A stretch of 63,049 bases of DNA from Bacteroidota bacterium (lineage in GTDB: Bacteria > Bacteroidota > Bacteroidia > Bacteroidales > FEN-979): positions 1 through 63,049 of the forward strand of contig JAPLDO010000072.1 in assembly GCA_026391715.1 (NCBI GenBank), written 5' to 3'. Shown here one piece after another: positions 1-7,091 of the stretch. The notes beneath the pieces are model-generated. The model searched no databases, was not told the DNA's origin, and saw only the letters and a list, made by a program, of their open reading frames with translations. Made by a program: the position numbers and the translations under genes. How positions within the stretch are numbered: position 1 is the first letter of the stretch; the number at the start of each line of letters is the position of its first letter.

Positions 1-54
1 GAGTGCCTCTGCTTTGGCAATACACTGTATATCTTGCTGTTGTGCTTTGTAGCG

Positions 55-95
55 CTTCTCCCCTCCCTTTTCAAGGGAGGGGTTGGGGGTGGGTA
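55..95. repeat. G/C-rich palindromic element, copy 1
   Basis: Bases 60-69 and 73-82 form a perfect 10-bp inverted repeat (CCCCTCCCTT / AAGGGAGGGG) around a 3-base loop, followed by a G-rich tail. Related sequence recurs at 52549-52573 and 53322-53396, where it is translated. It lies downstream of the last gene of the aromatic operon. It lacks a T-run on the minus strand, so I do not call it a terminator. The rest of 1-166 shows nothing I can assign. Confidence 0.7.
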
Positions 96-166
96 AATTG
101 ACTGCAAACCTTTCTCATAGACTTTTCGGAGTGGACTCAAACCTGAATTTCAACCCCTGGAAATGA

Positions 167-1357
167 TCAGGATTCCTGTCGGATGATCATGGCTGTTGTA
201 ACGCCGCCGCCGCCGCAGATTGAGGTTAGACAATGGGTTTTGCCTAATCGTTTAAGAATGTGGTAGCCTGTTACAAGAATTCTGGCGCCGCTGATGCCGG
301 TGGGATGACCAAGTGCAATGGAACCTCCGTGAAGGTTCAGTTTTGACCTGTTCCAATTCAACAACTTTTCATTCGATAGTACCTGGATAGCAAAAGCTTC
401 GTTGACTTCAATAATGTCAATATCATCAAGCGTCATCCCGGCATTTCGCAATGCCGCCGGTATGGAATAGGCAGGTCCTTCGCCCATTGTTGACGGATCA
501 ACGGCAAGCTGGGAATATGAAACGATTGAAAACAGAGGAGTAACGCCAAGTTCTGCGGCTTTTTTCCTGTGCGTTAGTACCAACGCTACAGCGCCATCGC
601 TCAATCCACAGGAGTTACCGGCGGTTACCGTTCCGTTTTTCCTGAAAGCAGGTTTAATGGCAGCCATTTTTTCAGAGCTGATTTCATGCCTGATGGTTTC
701 GTCTTTATTGAATAAAACTGGCTGATTTCCGGCAGTTCCCGGTATTTCCACAGGAATTATCTCTTCATCGAACCATCCGTTCTTTTGCGCTGCGGAGGCT
801 TTTTGATGGCTATTAATGGCAAATTCATCCTGATCTTCGCGCGAGATTCCATATTTATCGAACAGATTTTCGGCGGTTTCGCCCATTCCCTGACCAATCA
901 AAGGATCAATGCTGTCGCTCCAGCCATCTTCGAGGGTTTTATTTCCCATTTTAAAACCATCCCATCTTGCGCCTTTCAACAGGTAAGGAATTGAACTCAT
1001 GCTGTCGAATCCGCCGGCGACGACTATATCCGCTTCGCCGAGCCGGATTGATTGAGACGCCATTGCCACCGCCTTCATCCCCGACGGGCAAGCCATATTT
1101 ACAGTTACAACCGGAACGGATGAAGAAATTCCGCCTTTTACCGATGCGGTTCTTGCGGGATTTGGTCCGTTTCCCGCCTGCCGGCAGCTTCCGAGGATTA
1201 CCTCGTCAACCTGAGCGCCGGCGATCGTTGCCCGAACAAGCGCTTCCCTTATAGCGGCTGCGCCAAGGTTATATGAAGCAATATCTTTCAGGCTTCCGCC
1301 AAACCTGCCCATCGCAGTGCGGCAGCAGGAAATTACAACAATATCGTTAAGATCCAT
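167..1357 (-). CDS. Thiolase (acetyl-CoA C-acetyltransferase type)
   Basis: This 396-residue protein has the full length of a degradative/biosynthetic thiolase. The nucleophilic cysteine lies in NMACPSG (C90). The conserved NEAF, GHPTGISGAR and C-terminal CGGGG motifs are all present, so it should be active. Thiolases cleave a 3-oxoacyl-CoA with CoA to release acetyl-CoA. As last gene of the aromatic operon, 12 bases after the short-chain dehydrogenase, it probably cleaves 3-oxopimeloyl-CoA or acetoacetyl-CoA at the end of the benzoyl-CoA pathway. A second thiolase (9591-10859) presumably takes the other substrate; the sequence does not say which takes which. Cytoplasmic, with no signal peptide. 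Confidence 0.9.
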   Translation of the reverse strand: MDLNDIVVISCCRTAMGRFGGSLKDIASYNLGAAAIREALVRATIAGAQVDEVILGSCRQAGNGPNPARTASVKGGISSSVPVVTVNMACPSGMKAVAMASQSIRLGEADIVVAGGFDSMSSIPYLLKGARWDGFKMGNKTLEDGWSDSIDPLIGQGMGETAENLFDKYGISREDQDEFAINSHQKASAAQKNGWFDEEIIPVEIPGTAGNQPVLFNKDETIRHEISSEKMAAIKPAFRKNGTVTAGNSCGLSDGAVALVLTHRKKAAELGVTPLFSIVSYSQLAVDPSTMGEGPAYSIPAALRNAGMTLDDIDIIEVNEAFAIQVLSNEKLLNWNRSKLNLHGGSIALGHPTGISGARILVTGYHILKRLGKTHCLTSICGGGGVTTAMIIRQES

Positions 1358-1369
1358 GATTTCTAATTC

Positions 1370-2113
1370 TTAGATATACTGTCCTCCATCAACCTTTATC
1401 ACTTCTCCGGTAATATGCCTCGACAGGTGGGAACACAGGAAAACAGCGAGGTATGCGATATCTTCGGGCTTGCCGAGCCGTTTCATAACGATTTCATCCA
1501 TTGCGGCGATACGTACGCTTTCATCAGCGTTTTTCATCATTTCCGTTTCGATCAAACCGGGAGCGATAGCGTTAACGTTTACATTGTATTTCCCCAGTTC
1601 CTTCGCCACCGACTTTGTCAAACCAATAATACCTGCTTTAGATGCAGAATAATTTGCCTGTCCGAATTTTCCCCGAAGCCCGTTGATAGAGGTGATATTG
1701 ACGATTTTCCCCGATTGCTGCTCACGGAACAGAGGCGCGACTGCCCGCGTAAAGTTGAAATATCCTTTCAGATTGACCCTTATGACGTCGTCCCATTGCT
1801 CCTCTGTCATTTTCCATATCACGCCGTCGCGGTTGATACCTGCATTGTTTACAAGCATGTCAATCCTGCCAAACCGGTCAATTACTGTTTGCACAGCCTC
1901 GTTAACGGTAGTAAAATCAGAGATGTCGGTATGGATAAAAAATGCGCTTCCTCCTTCATTTTCTATTTCCTGAAGAATTCCAGCGGCATCTTCTGCCGGT
2001 TTGCGGTCAATAATTACCACGTTGGCGCCGCAGCGGGCAAATTCAAGGGAAATTGCAGCTCCGATACCGGAGATTCCGCCGGTTACGATTGCGGTTTTAT
2101 TTTTTAAATCCAT
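1370..2113 (-). CDS. Short-chain dehydrogenase/reductase (FabG/3-hydroxyacyl-CoA dehydrogenase type)
   Basis: A classical SDR of 247 residues. The N-terminal cofactor motif TGGISGIG, the NNAG motif and the catalytic Ser...Tyr-xxx-Lys (YSASK) are all visible, and the C-terminus ends in the FabG-like KVDGG. The family oxidises or reduces 3-hydroxy/3-oxo thioesters with NAD(P)(H). It sits 3 bases after the hydroxybenzoyl-CoA reductase FAD subunit and 12 bases before a thiolase. A likely role is oxidation of 3-hydroxypimeloyl-CoA to 3-oxopimeloyl-CoA, comparable with the SDR found in Azoarcus bzd clusters. That substrate is inferred from context only. FabG-like proteins are hard to tell apart, and acetoacetyl-CoA reduction is an alternative. 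Confidence 0.85.
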   Translation of the reverse strand: MDLKNKTAIVTGGISGIGAAISLEFARCGANVVIIDRKPAEDAAGILQEIENEGGSAFFIHTDISDFTTVNEAVQTVIDRFGRIDMLVNNAGINRDGVIWKMTEEQWDDVIRVNLKGYFNFTRAVAPLFREQQSGKIVNITSINGLRGKFGQANYSASKAGIIGLTKSVAKELGKYNVNVNAIAPGLIETEMMKNADESVRIAAMDEIVMKRLGKPEDIAYLAVFLCSHLSRHITGEVIKVDGGQYI

Positions 2114-2116
2114 ATT

Positions 2117-3052
2117 TCAAATCAATTGTAATTCCTTAAAACTTTGGTTCAGAAAAACAGCGATCATCTCTTTTCTGTAGGCTTTTGAATATGTATCATT
2201 ATCAATAATCCGGGTATTTGATATTGCCTCGCTTATCAGCAAATTCAAATCATTGCCCGCGAAACCATAAACTATCACAGGTTTTGCATGAACGCCGCCC
2301 AAAACAATCCTGATCCTGCCGGTTTTAGTAAGTGAAACAGCCGTGGTTAGAGAGGTAAAGTCGAGAGTTTCCCGTTTCCGCAGTTTTTTATAAACAGACC
2401 TGAATTCTTCATTCCGCGGGATATAAATGGAAGAGAGAATGGCTGTCATTTTTAAATCGCGTGGATGAATGCCATCTCCGGTATAGATACTTTCTAATGG
2501 CTTTAATGAAATATCTTCGCTATCAAAAATCTGGATTTGTGCATTCACGCTAATCAAGGCAATTGCAGTATCGGAAACGAATTTTGAAAAACAACTCTTT
2601 TTTCCTCCCGATGCAAGACAGATATTTCCGTTGCATTTTAAACAACTGCCAGCCGCTTCTCTCCACCATTCGCTTTGATTGTAAAACAAGCAGCGGTTTT
2701 CACACAGCAGGTTTCCGCCAATTGTGGCAGTTTTGCGTATTGTTGGAGATGCCACAGAATTGGCAGCTTCAATAAGCGCCGGGAAGTTGCTGACGATGAA
2801 CGGATGTTTTTTCAGATCATCAAGACAAACTAAAGCTCCGATTTCCAGGAATTTATCGTTGACATGAATTTCCGTTAATGCCGCGATTTCAGAAATATCA
2901 ATTAAAAGAGAAGCGTCGTCATTTCCTTGAAATTTATTGACCATTACATCGGTTCCGCCTGCAATGTAACGAAAAATGCCGGCATGCTTTTCCGCAATGG
3001 AAATCGCATTATCCATTGAAGTGGCTTTGATATAGCTTTTTGCTGAAATCAT
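2117..3052 (-). CDS. hcrB: 4-hydroxybenzoyl-CoA reductase, FAD/[4Fe-4S] (beta) subunit
   Basis: A 311-residue xanthine-oxidase-family FAD subunit. The FAD-binding segment with AGGTD (about residues 31-35) and IGGNL (about 111-115) is present. Right after IGGNL comes a Cys-rich insertion with a CxFYNQSEWWR-like stretch and cysteines at 121, 137, 145 and 154 (also 117 and 140). Ordinary xanthine dehydrogenase or CO dehydrogenase FAD subunits lack this loop. In 4-hydroxybenzoyl-CoA reductase it carries an extra [4Fe-4S] cluster that passes electrons from ferredoxin through FAD to the Mo site. This loop is the main reason for the specific call. The gene lies 6 bases after the fused small/large subunit gene. 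Confidence 0.88.
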   Translation of the reverse strand: MISAKSYIKATSMDNAISIAEKHAGIFRYIAGGTDVMVNKFQGNDDASLLIDISEIAALTEIHVNDKFLEIGALVCLDDLKKHPFIVSNFPALIEAANSVASPTIRKTATIGGNLLCENRCLFYNQSEWWREAAGSCLKCNGNICLASGGKKSCFSKFVSDTAIALISVNAQIQIFDSEDISLKPLESIYTGDGIHPRDLKMTAILSSIYIPRNEEFRSVYKKLRKRETLDFTSLTTAVSLTKTGRIRIVLGGVHAKPVIVYGFAGNDLNLLISEAISNTRIIDNDTYSKAYRKEMIAVFLNQSFKELQLI

Positions 3053-3058
3053 CGTTCG

Positions 3059-5872
3059 CTATTTATTATCTCCAGATGGTTTATTCTCTTTCATTTTTGC
3101 AAGAATATCCTCCGCGCTGATGGGTAACTTTGTTATCCGCACGCCTACGGCATTGAACACTGCGTTGGCAATGGCGGGAATCACCGGATGAATAGCTCCC
3201 TCGCCTGCTTCTTTCGCGCCAAACGGTCCTTCAGGATCAATGGTTTCAATAATGCTGGCATGAATGTCGGGAGTATCAAGCGAAGTTGGAATTTTATATT
3301 CCAGGAAATTATTATTGAACAGCAAACCTTTGTAATATTTCATCTGTTCGCTGATAGCCTGACCGGCGCCCATGTGCCATGAACCTTCCAATTGTCCCTC
3401 CACGGCGAGTGGATTTATCGCTTTTCCGCAATCATGCGCGCCCCAAACATTTGTGACTTTCACAAACCCGGTTTCGGTATCAACTTCCACCTCTGCAATG
3501 CAAGCTCCGAATGAATACGACGGACTTAATCCGGCGCCGGCGCCTTTAAAATCACCGCCAAGTTTTGGAGAGATATATTTACCGCTAACACTCACGGCTC
3601 CTCGCTTTGCAGTTAAAATATCAACGATTTCCATCCATGAAAAATCAACCTTTTTATCGTTGCTGAATACGCGGTTATCGTTAAAATTCAGTTCGTCAGG
3701 ATTCACGTCAACCTTTTTAATAACTGCCGCAACGATCTCCTTTTTCAGGTTCTCAGCGGCGTCCTTTGCGGCATTTCCCGCCATAAATGTTACCCGGCTC
3801 GAATAACTGCCAAAATCAACCGGCGTGAGCAAAGTATCTGCGGCAAGCACAAAAATTTTATCCATTCCGATTCCAAGAACTTCCGCAACGATGATGGCAA
3901 GCATGGTATCGCTGCCCTGCCCAATGTCGCTTGAGCCGGAGGTAATCAGAACCCGCCCGTCGAAATCGAGTTTCAGATGAACCACCGATTGTGGAAGTTC
4001 ATTCCAGAGGATGGGCAACGCGCTGCCGCTGATAAAGAATCCACAAGCCACGCCGAGTCCGTTGCCTTTCGTCAGTTTTCCGATACGTTCTTTCCATCCC
4101 GACTTTTCCATCACTTTTTCCAGCGCTTCGCGGCTTCCGTTTGAAGTAATGCGATACTGTCCTACCGTCAGAGTATTTGAATCAAGGAAATTTTTCAGCC
4201 TTAGCGCGCAGGGATCCATTTTAATGCGCAATGCCAGGTCGTCAATCAATGACTCAACCGCAAACCGCGAATTTACGGCGCCGTGCCCCCGCATAGCTCC
4301 GCATTGGGGCTTATTGGTGTATACGCGATAGGCGCAAAAGCCAAAATTGTCGAGTTTGTATGGCGCCTGCAACAAAACTCCGTTGTAATATGATGTCACC
4401 ACCCCGAAACTTCCATAAGCGCCGCCGTCAATGGCGATAGCGGCATCCAATACCTTGATGGTTCCATCGAAGGAAATACCCATTTCCACTGTCATTTTCG
4501 ATGGATGACGTCCGTGATTTGTGAGGAAGACCTCTTCTCTCGATAAACGCACTCTGACGGGTCTTCCTGTTTTTCGGGCGAGATGTGAAACAATGATTTC
4601 ATGTGGAAAAGGATCGCTTTTACCGCCAAAACCGCCGCCGAGGTAAGGTTTAATAACGCGGACCCGGCTAAGCGGAATCTCCAGCGTTTTGGCGAGGGCG
4701 CGATGCAGATAGTGTGGTACCTGGGTGGCTGTAATTATTGTCAGTCCGTTTTCATCCCAAATCGCTGTGGCTGCATGAGGCTCGGTAAAACCGTGATTAA
4801 CGCCGTCAAACTCAAACAACATTTTGTTTGAAACATCAGCGTTTTTAAGTCCTTCCCGCTGATCGCCGAAACGAAGTTCAGCCTTTTTGTGGATGTTGTT
4901 ATTGAATTTTCCGACGTCATGGATCTTCTCATTATCGCCGGCGTCGTTCAAAGAGTCGTCAATGGTGAAGAATGGCATTAAAAGCTGGTATTTTACCTTA
5001 ATAAGTTTACAAGCCGCTGCGGCAATCTCTTCGCTATCGGCGGCAACGGCGGCAACAATTTCACCAATATAACGAACTTTGTCAACAGCCATTGCCGTTT
5101 CATCCTGAGAGACAGGAAGGACGCCAAACTTAACCGGCAACTCTTTTCCAGTTGCGATGTAGTGAACACCTTGCAAATTCAGCGCGTCCTGAATATCAAT
5201 ATTTTCAATTCTTGCATGCGGGTGAATGCTTCGAAGGAATTTACAATGAAGGGAATTTTTGGCGACAATATCGTCGGCATATTCGGCGGCGCCTCTTACT
5301 TTTTTTTCCGCCTCAATGTAGGGACGGGGAGTTCCAACCGCGCCACCGATCACTTTCAGGGAACCAGGTTTTGCAGGATTATTTCCTTGCTGACCATTAA
5401 TTTCGAGGAGATATTCGGAAACGGCTTCAATTACTTTTTTATAGCCCGTGCATCTGCAAAGATTTCCCGATAATCCCTCTTTAATCTGGCGTATCAGGGA
5501 GTCAGCGCCGTGTTTCATATTGATTGTGGGAGCGAGACTAAGCGCCGTCAAAACCATTCCGGGTGTACAAAACCCACACTGAATTGCGCCTTTTTCAACA
5601 AATTTCTCCTGTAACCTGTGTAATTTCCCATCTTTTGCAAGCGCTTCAATTGTGGTAATTTCAGCATTTTGGCAACGCAATGCAGGGGTGATACAACTCA
5701 ACACAGCATTGCCGTTCATCAATACGGTACAGGCGCCGCAACTTCCCTGTTCACAGCCCGTTTTTGTTCCCGTCAGTCCTGCTTTTTCTCGGATCAGGTG
5801 GGACAACATTTCGTGGTCATCTGCCAGGAGATGGTATTGTTTGCCGTTTATTTTTATAGCGATCTGTTGCAT
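3059..5872 (-). CDS. 4-hydroxybenzoyl-CoA reductase, fused [2Fe-2S] and molybdopterin subunits
   Basis: A 937-residue fusion. Residues 1-160 are a two-[2Fe-2S] small subunit: a plant-type cluster at C40, C45, C48 and C60, and a second at C99, C102, C139 and C141. After a short linker (about 160-175) comes a complete Mo-binding large subunit with GGGFGGK near 414 and the catalytic-glutamate motif GAKEAGEG near 888. The family dehydroxylates 4-hydroxybenzoyl-CoA to benzoyl-CoA reductively, or hydroxylates aromatic or purine substrates. The adjacent HcrB-like FAD subunit with its [4Fe-4S] loop points to the former. Known HcrA and HcrC are separate polypeptides as I remember them, so the fusion is unusual. 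Cytoplasmic. Confidence 0.85.
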   Translation of the reverse strand: MQQIAIKINGKQYHLLADDHEMLSHLIREKAGLTGTKTGCEQGSCGACTVLMNGNAVLSCITPALRCQNAEITTIEALAKDGKLHRLQEKFVEKGAIQCGFCTPGMVLTALSLAPTINMKHGADSLIRQIKEGLSGNLCRCTGYKKVIEAVSEYLLEINGQQGNNPAKPGSLKVIGGAVGTPRPYIEAEKKVRGAAEYADDIVAKNSLHCKFLRSIHPHARIENIDIQDALNLQGVHYIATGKELPVKFGVLPVSQDETAMAVDKVRYIGEIVAAVAADSEEIAAAACKLIKVKYQLLMPFFTIDDSLNDAGDNEKIHDVGKFNNNIHKKAELRFGDQREGLKNADVSNKMLFEFDGVNHGFTEPHAATAIWDENGLTIITATQVPHYLHRALAKTLEIPLSRVRVIKPYLGGGFGGKSDPFPHEIIVSHLARKTGRPVRVRLSREEVFLTNHGRHPSKMTVEMGISFDGTIKVLDAAIAIDGGAYGSFGVVTSYYNGVLLQAPYKLDNFGFCAYRVYTNKPQCGAMRGHGAVNSRFAVESLIDDLALRIKMDPCALRLKNFLDSNTLTVGQYRITSNGSREALEKVMEKSGWKERIGKLTKGNGLGVACGFFISGSALPILWNELPQSVVHLKLDFDGRVLITSGSSDIGQGSDTMLAIIVAEVLGIGMDKIFVLAADTLLTPVDFGSYSSRVTFMAGNAAKDAAENLKKEIVAAVIKKVDVNPDELNFNDNRVFSNDKKVDFSWMEIVDILTAKRGAVSVSGKYISPKLGGDFKGAGAGLSPSYSFGACIAEVEVDTETGFVKVTNVWGAHDCGKAINPLAVEGQLEGSWHMGAGQAISEQMKYYKGLLFNNNFLEYKIPTSLDTPDIHASIIETIDPEGPFGAKEAGEGAIHPVIPAIANAVFNAVGVRITKLPISAEDILAKMKENKPSGDNK

Positions 5873-5878
5873 CCGAAA

Positions 5879-7057
5879 TTAAAAAAATGCGCTTTCCCCG
5901 GTAATGTCAAGTCCGGTGATGAGCAGATGGATATCGTGGGTGCCTTCATAAGTAATAACCGACTCAAGGTTCATCAAATGGCGCATCATCGGGAAGTCGC
6001 CGGTAATGCCCATTGCTCCCAGAATCTGGCGCGACTCCCTTGCAATATCGAGCGCCATTTTTACATTGTTCCTTTTGCACATTGAAATCTGCGCCGGCGT
6101 AGCTCTGTCTTCATTTCTCAAAACCCCCAGCCGCCATGCCAGCAACTGTGCCTTGGTGATTTCGGTAACCATTTCGGCTAACTTTTTTTGTGTCAGTTGG
6201 AAGGCTGCTATAGGTTTGTTGAACTGTTTGCGTTCAAGGGAATACTGAAGAGCTGAATCGTAACAATCCATTGCGGCGCCGATAACGCCCCAGGCGATGC
6301 CGTACCTTGCAGAACTAAGGCAGGTGAGTGGACCTTTCAGCCCTTTGACCCCCGGAAGTAGATTTGCTTTGGGAATTTTTACATTGTCAAAAACAAGTTC
6401 GCCGGTGGAGGAGGAACGCAAAGACCATTTTCTAAGGGTTTCGGGGGAGGTAAAACCCTCCATTCCACGCTCCACTATTAACCCCTTCACGGTTTCAGTT
6501 TCATCTTTAGCCCACACAACAGCGATGTCGCAGATAGGCGCATTGGTGATCCACATTTTGGCGCCGTTCAACAGAAAATGATCGCCCTCGTCGGTGAAAC
6601 GGCTGAGCATGCCTCCCGGATCGGAACCATGATTTGGCTCGGTAAGTCCGAAAGCGCCTATCATTTCGCCAGTTGCCAGCTTTGGCAGGTATTTCCTTCT
6701 CTGCTCTTCAGCGCCGAACTTGAAAATCGGGTACATCACCAGCGAAGATTGAACCGAAGCCATAGAGCGTATTCCGGAATCGCCTCTTTCGAGTTCCTGC
6801 ATTATTAAACCGTAAGAAATCTGGTCTAACCCCGAACCGCCATACTCTGCGGGAATATATGGACCAAAAGCGCCAATTTCGCCCAGCTCTTTTATCAGAT
6901 GCCGCGGAAATTCATGTTTCTGGTTGGCTTCATCAATGATGGGGATCACTGCGCGATTAACCCAGTCGCGGATTGAGCCGCGAATGAGTTTATGTTCGTC
7001 TGTCAGAAGTTCATCCACCTGGTAGTAGTCGGGGGATTTGTATCTTATTGTTGACAT
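5879..7057 (-). CDS. gcdH: Glutaryl-CoA dehydrogenase
   Basis: An acyl-CoA dehydrogenase of 392 residues. The stretch SVQSSL, the FAD motif GLTEPNHGSDPGGM and the C-terminal TYEGTHDIH motif (catalytic base Glu near 371) followed by LITGLDITG match glutaryl-CoA dehydrogenases, not straight-chain acyl-CoA dehydrogenases. The arginine before the SVQSSL motif and the tyrosine next to the catalytic glutamate are both kept, as in decarboxylating enzymes. It should convert glutaryl-CoA to crotonyl-CoA and CO2, passing electrons to an ETF-like carrier not encoded here. It is 34 bases after the hydroxyacyl-CoA dehydrogenase/hydratase fusion and 6 before the hydroxybenzoyl-CoA reductase, within the lower benzoyl-CoA pathway. 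Confidence 0.92.
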   Translation of the reverse strand: MSTIRYKSPDYYQVDELLTDEHKLIRGSIRDWVNRAVIPIIDEANQKHEFPRHLIKELGEIGAFGPYIPAEYGGSGLDQISYGLIMQELERGDSGIRSMASVQSSLVMYPIFKFGAEEQRRKYLPKLATGEMIGAFGLTEPNHGSDPGGMLSRFTDEGDHFLLNGAKMWITNAPICDIAVVWAKDETETVKGLIVERGMEGFTSPETLRKWSLRSSSTGELVFDNVKIPKANLLPGVKGLKGPLTCLSSARYGIAWGVIGAAMDCYDSALQYSLERKQFNKPIAAFQLTQKKLAEMVTEITKAQLLAWRLGVLRNEDRATPAQISMCKRNNVKMALDIARESRQILGAMGITGDFPMMRHLMNLESVITYEGTHDIHLLITGLDITGESAFF

Positions 7058-7091
7058 AGTTTTTTATTAAAGGATTAATTCCGTTTTGCAC

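Noticed and set aside
60-82. Terminator for the aromatic operon
   Set aside because: The hairpin is perfect but no T-run follows on the minus strand, and related copies lie inside genes; I call it a dispersed element.
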